Position numbers and translations under genes: made by a program | The notes under the pieces: generated by a model | Databases searched by the model: none | What the model was told of the DNA's origin: nothing | The model's input: the letters and a program-made list of their open reading frames with translations, nothing else | Source: Triticum aestivum | Lineage: Eukaryota; Streptophyta; Magnoliopsida; Poales; Poaceae | Direction: 5' to 3' | Assembly: GCF_018294505.1 (NCBI RefSeq) | Contig: NC_057810.1 | Span: forward strand, 207,284,113-207,348,112 | Length of the DNA: 64,000 bases | Shown: one piece after another, positions 21,430-33,424 of the stretch | How positions within the stretch are numbered: the stretch's first letter is position 1 | Layout: each line of letters begins with the position of its first letter

Positions 21430-22973
21430 TGTAAGTGCATCTAGTGCCCCTTAGTGATTTTGGTGTATTGAAGACTTATAGGTTAAGGGACTAATGCGTT
21501 TGTGAGTGTACACAGGTCTATAAGTCTATGAGGAGTTTGATATTTACAGAGAAAGTCGACCCCTAAAAATGAAGTTCTTCAACTGAAGACTTTGATATTC
21601 TGAAGACTTTCTGAAGACTTTGAAAGTGAAGAAATTGGTGTGACCTTGAAGACTTGGTATTCATTTGTGGAACATGAAGCGTGAAGACTTTTGTTTTCGT
21701 AGTTTCATTTTCTCTTTCTTGAGTCATAGGAAACACCGTACTGTTAAAGGGGGTCGAGGAAATACTAAGGAAAAATTTCCATGTGATGCTCAACTCAAAA
21801 TCCTACACCTACCAATCCCTTCGAGTGAAGCCTTTGGAAATCTCATACAGTTCAGTCACTTTCTTCAGTGACAGAGACGAAGTTCTTCTGGTCGCTGATG
21901 AATTTGTTCTGACTGAGGAGTTAGGAATTCGTCAGTGCGAATTACCTACACAGTGAGGAACATGATAGCCCTGAGGAATTTGAGAGTCAAATTTCCGACC
22001 GTTGCTGTGCTGCGCGCCAGCTGTCCCAAAATATCTTATCCACCTAACGGTCATATCATTGAAGGGCATTTATGTCTTATCATGTCGGGCTGCTCCCTAG
22101 GCTATAAATAGCCGCCCCCTACAACCACTAGCTGGTTGGCTGCTCCGAGAGAACTTGACACTTGTCATTTGAGAGCAACCCATCCTCCGAGGACTTTGAG
22201 CGAAAATCATTGAGTGAGGAAAACCCAAAACCAAACCCCTACAAACCCAAAGTGATTGAGCATCACTGAAGAAATTGATCCTGCGTGGATCCGACGCTTG
22301 TTACCTTTGAAGACTGTGCTTCTTCCAGACGGTTAGGCGTCAAGGTCTAGAGCATCCAAGAGGAATTGTGGATCGCCGAGTGACCAAGTCTGTGAAGGTT
22401 TGGAAGTCGCCTGAAGACTTACCACGAGTGATTGGACGAGGTCTGTGTGACCTTAGTTCAAGGAGAATACGGTGAGGACTGGGTGTCCTGAGCTGCGTGC
22501 TCAGCGACTGGGTGTCCGGGACTGTGTGTCCTCGAGTTTAAATACTCAGCCGCTCCAACCAGACGTACAACTGAGACAGCAGTTGGAACTGGTCTACCAA
22601 ATCATTGTCTTCACCAACCTAACTGGTTCTATTTCCTCAACCCTTTCATTTCCTCATTACTGTGTTGAGTGTTTGTTCATATCTGTGTTTGAAGACTTTG
22701 ACTGAAGACTTTCTCAATTTCCTCAGTTCAATTTCTTCAGTCTGTTTGTCTTCATCTTGTGTTATCCTGTGATTACGCTTTCTGTACTCTGTGCTAGTCT
22801 TCATTTCATCATGATGACCATGCTTGTATTCTGTTATGCTTACTTCTGAGTACTTATTCCGCTGCTAATAGTTCTTCGCTAAGGAATTTCCTCACCGGCA
22901 AATTCCTCAGTGAAGAATTCGTAAAAATCGCCTATTCACCTCCCCCCCCTCTAGTCGACATAACGCACTTTCA
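21430..22973 (+). repeat. 3' LTR of the Copia element
   Basis: 1,544 bp, TGTAAGTGCATC ... CGCACTTTCA, nearly identical to 9194-10730. TATA box at 22103-22110. The next five bases, TGAAC, are the expected right TSD copy; the left copy is lost in the junction deletion. Confidence 0.95.
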
Positions 22974-23064
22974 TGAACATCCCCATTTCAAGTTTCTGTG
23001 AAAAGTAAACACGATGCAACACCAGATGCTAGCACTAGGCATGGTCAGAGCTAGGGATGTGACA
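22974..23064 (-). repeat. 3' LTR of H, distal 91 bp beyond the Copia insertion
   Basis: Matches 31011-31100 nearly base for base (TGAACATCCCCATTTC ... GGGATGTGACA). It ends where the interior of H begins. Confidence 0.92.
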
Positions 23065-23103
23065 GCTCACCCCTACTAAACAAGAATCTCGTCCCGAGAT
23101 TCA
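23065..23103 (-). other. 3' end of H interior: purine tract and conserved palindrome
   Basis: On the minus strand GAATCTCGggaCGAGATTC (a palindrome with 8-bp arms, 23084-23102) is followed by a purine-rich stretch GTTTAGTAGGGGTGAGC abutting the LTR, the likely polypurine tract. This layout is typical of Tekay/Del-like Gypsy elements. Confidence 0.65.
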
Positions 23104-24799
23104 AGCATAGGGTAAGATGAAGTGGGAACGCAAACTAACATAATCTTCACGATCCAGGTTGCACTTCATAGGGGCGTTGATTCGATCACCATGTTTGACT
23201 TGATGTCTTCCTCTGAGAACTCCAACTAACATGACAATAAGAGGAAAGGAAAACTCTAGAAGAATTGATCTTATCGAAGATCAATCAACTTAGGATCAAC
23301 TCACAGAGTGAGTCATAGCAACATCTATCGAGCTGAGGCACGAAGCATACATCTAGAGGAATGGAGTGGAACGGATGATGAAGGTTCACTAGGTAGACAA
23401 CAATTCCACACTTAAGAGAACGTAGCAAGGAGTTGAATTGCCATGATACCATAACGAGACATTTTGGAGGAGGTGAATCGTGGAATCATCCCTTAAGTGG
23501 CAAAAAGAATTACCTTTGATTCAGAGATCATTGAAACTCTTTATACCAGCCTAAGGCAATTCTCGAGCGATCGTTTAGAGGGGTTCGGTAGAATGGCATA
23601 TCCGGATTAGAATGGATGATGTGGATTACCTTGTTGAAAACAACACAAGGGATGATTTTAGTAACTGGGGAGAAGCTCAACAGTAGAGAGTGGGTCCACT
23701 GTTTGAAAAGTTATAGCATGACCGAGGAAGCTGAGAGCAATCCCGGTTAGTGCCGATGGTAACACCTAGCGCTTGTGCATGCTCTCAAGAACTTGAGCAT
23801 TTCCATATTCATCAAGGTCTTACCAACATCCGTGTCGAGGATCCTGGCAACACATCATACTACCATGATGAATAGTGATGGACGATGCAGATGCAAACAA
23901 AGGCAACACTTTCTCAGATTTGTCCTTAGCAATGCCAAGGAACAAAACTTGGATGATCGACCGAGAGACATTTAGCACTCCGCTTCTAATGTTCTCCTTG
24001 ATGTGCTAGTGTAACCCAATCATTGAAATGGTTTGGTATCTAGAACATCAAGTAACAGGTCGGACTTCGGGAGCTCAAGAATCCGTAAGGGATAACTACA
24101 GAGGTAAATCTTGCGAGATCCTTATGGGGAGGTGGCCAACTTCTTCAATCAAGATACTACAATAATAGGTCTTCCGGCTGGGTGTGTTGGCCACGACATC
24201 CACTTTACCGGTTATCGAGAGACCAATATTATAGTTCTTGAGAAATGTTCCAACCATCATATCTGCCTGAGATTCAGATCTGGTTGGTGACAGGATATTC
24301 CAGACTCATCAAGTCTAGAAAGAAAAACGAAAGTTTGCAACACAAATCGACGAGATGACGTTGCGAGATTCTCGGGAAATGAACTACGATAGCAAGCTCC
24401 AAAACATGAGATGGTTCTGCTACACACATGTGAACACGTTATCCCAGACAAAACATGATCACATGGTAGTCTTACAAACAAAACACTACCGAGTTCAGGT
24501 GGGAAATCCTCATCAAGGGTTTCGAAGTCTTTACGCAAGTCCATGGATTAGATCCCAAGCATAGACTTCTCTTCCTTGAACAAGTCAATCAGTGGCTTGG
24601 TGTGCTAGGGACACATATAGAATGGAGGTAGCGAGCCTATCAAACCATAGCATACTTCGCACATGCATGACTGACTTGAGATGATTCCAGAGGAGGCAAG
24701 ACAAACTTTCTCGAATTCACGGTGACAACTTTCACCAAGTACACGTGAATCAGAGGTAGTCACTTCTTTCATCCAAACATATGCTTCATGAACGAAACA
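23104..24799 (-). other. Degenerate interior of H, RNase H/integrase side
   Basis: By position this should hold the RNase H, integrase and chromodomain part of pol on the minus strand. I could not place any motif with confidence; all frames are broken within about 95 codons. Confidence 0.4.
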
Positions 24800-25215
24800 T
24801 GAAGAAATGCTTACACAAGTTTCCAACACTAGCTTGATGTTCAACATGAATCATGGACAAGATAAGGATGTTGTCGATGGACTCAACAACAATTCATCCA
24901 TTTTCCATATAAACGGAATTCCACGATTAAGTGAACACGGTGATAGTATTGGTCAGACCAAAAGATATAATGGTGTATGCTCAAGGGATCAACCACGAGT
25001 AAGACAACATTATGAATATCGTTGGTTCTGATTTGATTTGACGATAATCCATACTCAAATCAAAGATTGGATAAGTTGATATGTCCATTAACTGATCACG
25101 AGGTCAATCGATGGAAATACCATCCTTCTTCAACACACATACCAGATATCCCTTAAAATGAACTGAATCGGACAAGCTTCCATCTTCCAACTCTCCAAGT
25201 TGTTGTTCAGCTTAA
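24800..25215 (-). pseudogene. Reverse transcriptase remnant of H (Gypsy)
   Basis: Reading the minus strand, pieces in shifting frames resemble the Gypsy RT in the right order: an ELNxQLGEL-like entry and a LKKDG motif near 25100-25215, a DLSMDYRQIKSEP stretch (compare DLRSGYHQI) near 25024-25060, and a DNILILS stretch in place of the catalytic YIDDILVYS near 24835-24874, followed by a HVEH-like segment. The distance between the last two is about 50 nt shorter than normal, so material is deleted. It cannot encode an active enzyme. Confidence 0.65.
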
Positions 25216-26307
25216 CCAACTAGCTCAAAGGTACCCAACACAGATCCCTGGAGAAGGGGGTGGTTTACAAGAAACCAACTTGATCACGAACTCAACGTAG
25301 TGGTCAGGTGACAACCTGGTAACACTTCCGAGAAGATATTCGGAAAATCACGAACCACCCATATGTTACTAAGCTCGAGATCAATCTTGCTTTTCACGGC
25401 AAGACGATATGATCAAAAGAGCGAGGAATCGATACGATCCTGACTCTCTGATCGAGGAGTGCACCCGGAATAAGGACTAGGTAGCACGATCAACCTTAGG
25501 GCGGTGATTCAAAAATCAACACGCTAAGAATGAGGTTATTGTCCATTTAACTACCAAGCAACAAAGTTGCTAGGAGTATAGATTTCACACATCATAGTTC
25601 ACCTGTCGGCATTCTGGTTGCAATCACACGGAAGCCGAGAAATGACTAATGAGGGCAAGAAATATCACTGTATCAAGAGTTCATAAGATGGTGTGAAATT
25701 CCCATGATATTCTTGATATAGAGATGGGTAATACTTCAAGGTAGAACAGACCAAAAGTTGGATTGCATTTGATCTACGGAATACAACTGCTTTGACCCAA
25801 TCCTGGATATGGATGAAGTTCTGGAGTTTGTTTCTCCTAGTCATTCTGGAATAGAATGGCTTGACGGACCACAAGAGTAATAGGCATCAATGAACGAATG
25901 CACGCATACTCTTGACTATCAATTGATAGACGAGGGTCAGAAGATGACTAAGCGGGACAACTCAAAAGAACATACGATTTTCTGAGTTGTGGACGCATGG
26001 ATTAGAATGTCGAATGAGTTCAACATATTTCTTCCGGACAATCCATGCAGAGAGGTAGGTTTGGCAGAATCGTAATATAGAAGGGGAACTCATCGAGGGC
26101 ACTCCTGTTTTGATCTTTTGATCCAACAACATCTACCGTAAGTGGTTCATAGTATTTGGAAGAAGGAAATACCACGGACCTCGAGGACTATTGTAAAGGT
26201 TACTAATAACCTAAAGGAACTAGCAAACACTAACAACATGAAGTAAGTAGAGTAAGTCTCGGGTTCAAGAGCCCAGGAATAGAATACCTACTACTAAGTG
26301 CCATCAC
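25216..26307 (-). other. Degenerate interior of H between RT and gag remnants
   Basis: This should correspond to the protease and the end of gag. I saw no protease motif and no open frame worth listing. Confidence 0.35.
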
Positions 26308-26354
26308 GGGATGCTTTCGAGAATGATGGCCAGAATCATCACACTGGAAACACA
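26308..26354 (-). pseudogene. Gag zinc-knuckle remnant of H
   Basis: The minus strand encodes CFQCDDSGHHSRKHP, spaced like a CCHC knuckle (C-x2-C-x4-H-x4-C) but with His in place of the last Cys. It fixes the gag side of the element, between the PBS at 26921 and the RT remnant. DNA around it (26355-26920) shows no long frame. Confidence 0.55.
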
Positions 26355-26920
26355 AAACACTGCTAGATTACTAGATGATCCCCTGAGACACCTAGGGTCA
26401 TAATAATAATTCCAACATATATGTCGAGGCAATAGAATACCTCAACTCAACAATTAGTGTGGTTAACCTGGCCAGAGAGGACATTGGGAACAGGAAGAAG
26501 GAATTTGCAAATGCATCGGACTGTTTAGAAACCTGGGATGACTCGGACAGCATAACGGCTGTAAATGCTCAAAAAGATTTCGGACATGCTACAAAAATGG
26601 TGGCATAACCACTTAGAAGCACAATATCAAGGTTCCGAGGCCAACTATGAATACACGGGAGTAGTAGGAACCGAACTGAAGATTAGAACCATCAATCCTA
26701 CAAGACTACGGATTAGTAACACGTGATCCCGATAGAAGGAAGAGAGAGCCTAGTTCCTTAACCCTGCAGGAAAGGTAAGATGACTCAGATCAAAAGGGCA
26801 TAAGGTATAAGGAGTAAAAAGAGCCTTATGTTCCATCCCACAATCAATTCCCTTGCATAACTATAGAATTTCTAGACTCAACTTCGACCAGTTTGGCTTG
26901 GTAATCCTACAGGCAGTCAA

Positions 26921-26932
26921 GCTCTGATACCA
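26921..26932 (-). other. Initiator tRNA-Met primer-binding site of H
   Basis: GCTCTGATACCA on the plus strand is TGGTATCAGAGC on the minus strand, four bases inside the 5' LTR at 26937. It shows H is transcribed leftwards. Confidence 0.88.
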
Positions 26933-26936
26933 AAGC

Positions 26937-29900
26937 TGTCAGGACCCCGATCCTAAGTCACACCGCTCTAGCATGTAACACATCATATCACTTTGCGGCC
27001 TCACGCACGGTATTCCCACGGGTGCCACCTTACCTGGCCCGGGACCGTTTGCGCCTTTTGGCTCACGTATATGATAGTTCCGCTAGCATCCATATGACAA
27101 AGAACCCGGGCTGACATGGCTAGTCGTGAACCCAAAGTGGCACTAACTTACAGGGACAGGCATACATGACCCAACAACGAACGTGTCGGTCATCAGCGAG
27201 TGAATCCGGGCTGTAGCAACTGGGCTAGCAGGACTCTGGTAAACCGGTCTGTAGCAGGCTAACAGGACTCCGGTAGACACCGCGTGACGTTTCCCCGAAG
27301 GGACATACACAGGAACGAAGAAGGACACATGCCGGCCAGCCTACGTGTTCCGGAGCAATAGCAAGCTACCAGGGCTCAGTGGAAGCACTAGGAGACATTT
27401 CCCAGTAAGAGAGGCAACCAAGGGTAAATAACTAGATAGTCAGATCCCACACATACCAAGCATTTCAATAACATACACACAATATGCTCGATATGTGCAA
27501 ATACAACATGGCATCACAACATGACTCTATGACTCAAGTATTTTATTCGATAGGCTCCGAGGAGCGAGATATTACAAACATGGGTCTCACGACCCAACAT
27601 TCAGAGCATACACGTCAAAGCACAAGCGGAAGCTTAACATGTCTGAGTACAGACATCTACAAATGAAAAAGGCTGAGAAGCCTGACTATCTACCAGATCC
27701 TGCCGAGGGCACAAGATCGTAGCTGAGGTAACAAGCTAAATGTCGAAGTCCACGTGGAACTACTAGCGAGACTGAAGTCTCTCTGCAAAAACATCAATTA
27801 AGCAACGTGAGTACAAATGTACCCAGCAAGACTTACATCAGATCTAACTACATATGCATCATTATCAACAAGGGGATGGTGGGGTTTAACTGCAGCAAGC
27901 CAGCTTTGACTCGGTGGCTATCCTAAACTACGACTGCAAGTAACTCTTTTGAGGTGGCGCACACGAGTCCACATATTCACCATATCAATACACCACTATG
28001 GATCCGCTCCCGTCTCCCTACGAGAACGCCATCCATAGCACTCACGCTTATCTTGCGTATTTTAGAGTATCCACTTTCACTTGTCTATGAACTGTAGAGG
28101 CAACCCAGAAGTCCTTTTCCGTGGACACGGCTATTCGAATAGATCATATTAACCCTGCAGGGGTGTACTTCTTCACACACGCTCTCACCACTTACCGCCG
28201 TTTACACGACATGTACTCGGCAACCTTCAAGCGGAAGCCCAGCGAGGGTGTCGGCCACGACCTGACTAATCACACAAGTCTCTCGTCCAGGTTTATCACC
28301 TATTCGGGTTCCATCCGCAAGGAGATCCGGCCGGGGTGTCGCTCACGGCCCCAAACGATGTGTGCAGGGTTCCCAAGCCCACCTCGACGGGTGGATCTAC
28401 GCTTGGTACACCGTGCCACTGTGCCTAGTCTGTCCCAAGCCCACCTGTACCGGGTGCCACTTGGTAGACTACTAACACTACCTACAAACACCAGAAACTA
28501 GTTGCAACTCCTGGACAGAGATCAAGTTGATTAATAAGTCGAGAGAGCTTGGAGTGCCCGGAGCCCAATGTGTGGTAGTAACTGTTCATGGATCACAAAC
28601 ACAGAACTCAGTTCCTGAGGACGGCTGCAATGAGACAACCCACCATGTACTCCTACATGGCCTCTCACCGCTACCTTTACCAAATTGTGTTCACACACTT
28701 AGCTCACACACAATAGGACATGTTCACACACCTCCAATTCATCCCCGATGAATCAGACCTGACTCAACTCTAAGCAGTAGCAGGCATGACAAACAAGCAT
28801 GAATGAGTAGGCACATCAGGGCTCAAACAACTCCTACTCATGCTAGTGGGTTTCCTCTATTTACTGTGGCAATGACAGGTCATGCAGAGGAAAAGGGGTT
28901 CAACTGCCGCAGCATGTAACAGTTGAATCGGTGTTGTCCTAATGCAGTAAAAGAGAGCAGGAGCGAGAGAGTGGGATTGTATCGGAATGAACAAGGGGGT
29001 TTTTGCTTGCCTGGCACTTCTGAAGATAGTATAGCTCTTCATCGGTGTCATCGTACTCATCGTCAGAACGTCGTCTACTGAGAGGGGACAAATAACGACA
29101 AACAAGGAAGAACACAATCAATGCAATGCAGCAATATGATGCATGAATGTGACATGGCAATATGCTATTGATTGAGCTAATGCAACTAACAACAAGTTAA
29201 ATGGATTTGCTTTGAACACTAGGTTCAAATTCATACTCCATATGTGATTTCTTAAATGCCATTTAATTGAATTGTCCTAAACAGTAGTCATAAGTTGTTC
29301 TAACATGCACGGAAATGGTACTGATGGATAGATTGGATTTTTCTGATCATTTTTATATATAAATTATTTCATTCTGAGTTACGGTTGAATTTATATGAAT
29401 TTAAGAAGTTTATACAATTTTCTGGAATTTCTTGAATTAAATTAAATCCAGAAAATAACTAATTGCATCAGCACTATGTCACTACGACGTCAGCGGTCAA
29501 CAGGCGTCGACCAGGTCAAACCTGATCAGTGGGGCCCACTGGTCAGTGACCCAGTCAACTAACCAAGTTAGTTAGCCCTAACTAACTGGGCAGGGCCCAC
29601 TAGTCAGTGATTGTAGTACCTAACCTAACTAGTTAATTAGTGCTAACTAGAGTAATTAGTCGGGCGGGGCCCGCAAGTTAGTGAGAGAGAGGGGGAAGTC
29701 AAACCGGGCAGTGGGGTCAAACCACGCCGGTCAACGGGTCAGCGGTCGCCGGCGTTTAGCCGCCGGCGGGTCCAGGCGCGGTGGTGCACTGAGGTATTCG
29801 CCTACAGAGCGCCGTTTGGCATGCGAAGCTCAGCTACGGGATGCGGACGCTCGTCCGCACCCAACCGTGGTGGTGGCGGAGGCTGGGGTGGCCGGAGTTG

Positions 29901-31100
29901 TCGCCGGCGACGACCTTGGCGGTCGCCGGAGCTCGGGTGAGCTCAGGATCAAGGCTAGGGCGGACAATTCGGCGCGTGCGAGGCATCTACGGTCCCTACG
30001 AGATGCGGCGAGGTCAGTGGACAGGACGACGGGGCCATTGCGTGGCCGGAGCCACGTCGGCGGCGAGCTCAGGCGGCGGCGCGAGCGGGTGTGCTTGGTG
30101 CGGCGACTACGGCGAGTGGTAGAGAGAACGGAGAGGGGGAGGATGGTCAGTGGCTCACGGCGGATGCAGGGGTGGCTTCGGCGTGCTCGAGGAAGCACCG
30201 GAGCGTGCGCAGCGGCGAAGGGGATCTCCGGCGGCCGGCGACGAAGATGACGAAGATGGTGATGATGCAGGGCCTCTGGCGCCGTGTAGCTCGGTGGAGA
30301 GGACGAGGAAGATGCGGCGGAGCTTCTGGGCTGCTCGAGGGGGCGAGGGAGAGGAGATGGCCGCGGTGGTGCTCGTCGGTGGCGGCGGGCGCATTCGGGG
30401 AGATGGGGAAATGGCGAGGGAGAGAAATGAGAGGCCGGATTGATTGGGACGGCACTAAGGAGGAAGACCCGCGGCGTTGCGCTGTCCCGGGGATGCAGGC
30501 AGGCAGGCAGGTGGCGTGGCAGCACGGCCGTGCGCGCGCGTCGGGCACGCGCTCGGCGTCCGACTGGCACGGTGGAGATGACGACTGGCAGTTGGGCCAG
30601 TGGGCCACACTGCTGGGCTGGGTAAGTGGCCAGGTATCCTCTCTCTCTCCCTCTCTTTCTAATTCTTTCTGTTTTCTATTTTCTGCAATTGTTTTGGCTT
30701 TATTAAAAATGCCAGAGAATTATTAAAAATCCTAAAAATATTTGTGGGCACCGCTGAAATCATTTCCAACAGCCCTCAACTAGTTTCAGAATTATTAGAG
30801 CATTTAAAATATTTATAGGATTTAAATGACCCAATTCAAATACAATATGAGTTAATTCAATAATCTAGAAATGACCTATAAATATGTTCATCATTTTTGG
30901 CAGAGGTTTTTACCTTTATCAGAAATGATGAACATTTCCAAAGGCCATTTTGGGTTTATTAAAAATATTTCATGGTGATCCTAGTTGGATTTCATTTAGT
31001 GCTAGGGTTTGAACATCCCCATTTCAAGTTTCTGTGAAAAGTAAACACGATGCAACACCAGATGCTAGCACTAGGCATGGTCAGAGCTAGGGATGTGATA
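26937..31100 (-). repeat. 5' LTR of H (4,164 bp)
   Basis: Full-length LTR, TGTCAGGACCCC on the left and GGGATGTGATA on the right (plus strand). The terminal CA of the other copy is TA here. The section 29500-30650 is strongly GC-rich with several overlapping Ala/Arg/Pro/Ser-rich frames; outside it the LTR is AT-rich to neutral. Promoter elements were not placed with confidence. No gene is supported. Confidence 0.92.
29530..30640. other. GC-rich island within the LTR of H
   Basis: The island begins with three spaced GGGCCC-type motifs (about 29533, 29591 and 29668), each followed by a GTCAGTGA-like or GTTAGTGA word, then runs for about 900 bp of CpG-rich sequence. On the minus strand it reads like a plant gene first exon, with Ser/Pro/Ala-rich low complexity from 30570 to 29830. 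GGNCCCAC is a known plant TCP factor motif. The left LTR has the same island at about 7845-8930 with many small deletions, so the frame is not conserved. Confidence 0.4.
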
Positions 31101-31105
31101 GTGAG
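31101..31105. repeat. Target-site duplication of H, right copy (GTGAG)
   Basis: GTGAG follows the right LTR and equals 5245-5249. Element B resumes here with a sequence matching 57216 onward in E. Confidence 0.93.
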
Positions 31106-33424
31106 TAGGGATTTCCAGCAACGGATGCACTAGAACTATAAATGTATGAAAGCTCAACAAACGAAACTAGATGGGTGTGCATCCAACTTGCTTGCTCACG
31201 AAGATCTAAGGCATTTTGAGGAAGCCCATCATTAGAATATACAAGCCAAGTTCTATAATGAAAAACTCCCACTAGTATATGAAAGTGACAACATAGGAGA
31301 CTCTATCATGAAGATCATGGTGCTACTTTGAAGCACAAGTGTGGAAAAAGGATAGTAACATTGTCCCTTCTCTCTTTTCTCTCGTTTTTTTGGTGGGCTT
31401 CTTTGGCCTCTCTTTTTTATTTGGGATTCTTTGGCCTCTTTTATTTTTATAAAGTACGAAGTCTCATCCCGACTTGTGGGGGAATCATAGTCTCCATCAT
31501 CCTTTCCTCACTTGGGAAAATGCTCTAATATTGAAGATCATCACACTTCTATTGATTTACAACTTAAGAAGTACAACTCAATACTTAGAACAAAATATGA
31601 CTCTATGTGAATGCCTCCAACGGTGTACCAGGATATGCAATGAATCAAGAGTGACATGTATGAAAGAATTATGAAGGTGGCCTTGCCACAAATACGATGT
31701 CAACTACATGATCATGCAAAAGCAATATGACAATGATGGAGCGTGTCATAATAAACGGAATGATGGAAAGTTGCATGGAAATATATCTCGGAATGGCTAT
31801 GGAACTGCCATAATAGGTAGGTATGGTGGTTTTTTTGTGTAAGGTAAATGGTGGGTGTATGATACCGGCGAAAGTTGCGCGGCATAAGAGAGGCTAGCAA
31901 ATGTGGAAGGGTAAGAGTGTGTATAATCCATGCACTCACATTAGTCATAAAGAACTCATATACTTATTGCAAAAGTTTATTAGCCCTCGAAGCAAAGTAC
32001 TACTACGCATGTTCCTAGGGGAAGGGTTGGTAGGAGTTAACCATCACGTGATCCCGACCTCCACACATAAGGAAGGCAATCAAAAGAGCTCCCCATGCAA
32101 CAAATTTGTTACACAACTTTTACCATACGTGCAGGCTACATGACTTGCCATCTTTAACACAAGTATTTCTCAATTTCATAATTACCCAGCTAGCTTGACT
32201 CTAACATTACCACCTTTATATCTCAAAACAATTATCAAGCATCAAATTGATCATAGTGTTCAATGCACTTTCTATGATAGTTTTTATTATACACAACTTG
32301 GATGCCCATCATTCTAGCACCAATTTTATAACCATAGCAAATACCATGCTGTTCTAAAAGACTCTCAAAATAATATAAGTGAAGCATGAGAGATCAATAA
32401 TTTCTACAAAATAAATCCTCCGTCGTGCTCTAAAAAGATATAAGTGAAGCACTAGAGCAAAACTGTCTAGCTCAAAAGATATAAGTGAAGAACATAGAGT
32501 ATTCTAATAAATTCCGAATCATGTGTGTCTCTACCAAAGGGTGTGTACAGCAAGGATGATTGTGGTAAAATTAAAATCAAAGACTCATATCATACAAGAC
32601 GCTCCAAGCAAAACACATATCATGTGGCGAATAAAAATATAGCTCCAAGTAAAGTTACCTATAGACGAAGACAAAAGAGGGGATGCCTTCCAAGGCATCC
32701 CCAAGCTTAGGATTTTGGTTGTCCTTGAATTATATTGGGGTGCCATGGGCATCCCCAAGCTTAGGCTCTTGCCACTCCTTATTCCATAATCCATCAAATC
32801 TTTACCCAAAACTTGAAAACTTCACAACACAAAACTCAACAGGAAATCTCATGAGCTCCGTTAGTGCAAGAAAGAAAAACCACCACTTAAGGTACTATAA
32901 TGAACTCATTCTTTATTTATATTTGTGTTAAACCTACTTTATTCCAACTTCTTTATGGTTCGTACCCCCCAATACTAGCCATAGATTCATCAAAATAAGC
33001 AAACAACACACAAAAAACAGAATCTGTCAAAAACAGAATAATCTGTAGCAATCTGTAACTTTTGATTACTTCTGGAACTCTAAAAATCCTACCAAAATAG
33101 TAAGTCCTAGGCAATTTGTCTATTGATCTACTGAAAAAAGAATCAACTAAAAATCACGTTTCCATGATTTATTAAAAGTATTCTCGTGCGCACAAAAGTT
33201 TATGTTTTTTAGCAAGATCAAATTAACTTTCACCCAAGATGATCCTATAGGTTCTACTTGGCACAAACACTAATTAAAACATAAAATCACATCTAAACAG
33301 AAGCTAGATGAATTATTTATTAATAAACAGGAACAAAAAGCAAGGAATAAAAATAAAATTGGGTTGCCTCCCAACAAGCGCTATCGTTTAATGCCCCTAG
33401 CTAGGCATAAAAGCGAGAATAGAT
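31106..33424 (-). other. Non-coding interior of element B
   Basis: Homologous along its length to 57221-59575 of element E. Plus-strand motifs GGCATCCCCAAGCTTAG at 32694-32710 and 32748-32764 repeat the purine tract that adjoins the LTR. A pyrimidine-rich stretch lies near 31362-31455. No conserved coding frame is seen. The region ends with GTTGCCTCCCAACAAGCGCT and CCTAGCTAGG, the border at which B and E stop resembling each other. Confidence 0.7.

Larger units (their letters stand above)
9194..22973 (+). mobile_element. Copia element of the Sirevirus (SIRE/Maximus) type, very young
   Basis: Order: LTR, iMet PBS, gag, protease-integrase-RT-RNase H, promoter-like spacer, large extra coding region, several polypurine tracts, LTR. 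The order of pol domains (integrase before RT) makes it Copia; the length (13.8 kb), the large gag and the extra ORF between pol and the 3' LTR place it in the Sirevirus/Maximus group. The right end is TTTCA followed by TGAAC, the expected target duplicate. At the left end about six bases at the junction are missing. By eye the two LTRs differ at two substitutions plus one 4-bp change in a C-run. Confidence 0.93.
5250..31100 (-). mobile_element. Element H: Gypsy element with very long LTRs, degenerate interior
   Basis: The right LTR is 4,164 bp; the left LTR is 5250-9193 plus 22974-23064, split by the Copia element. The interior is only 3.87 kb (23065-26936), shorter than one LTR. PBS (complement of initiator tRNA-Met) lies beside the right LTR and RT and gag remnants read right to left, so the element is on the minus strand. 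Ends are TGTCAC/GGGGTCCTGACA type. The interior has no long open frame although the LTR pair differs only about 3-4% in the first 430 bp, so the coding part was probably already defective when it inserted. The RT remnant and the conserved GAATCTCGggaCGAGATTC motif near the 3' end fit the Tekay/Del-like Gypsy group; the family name is not assigned. Confidence 0.9.

Noticed and set aside
22974..26936. Search for a host gene in the stretch without long ORFs
   Set aside because: PBS, gag knuckle, RT remnant and terminal palindrome place all of it inside element H.
29681..30726. Long open frames (up to 246 codons on the minus strand)
   Set aside because: Same GC island in the right LTR; no motif, no conservation with the left copy. 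Kept only as a curiosity.
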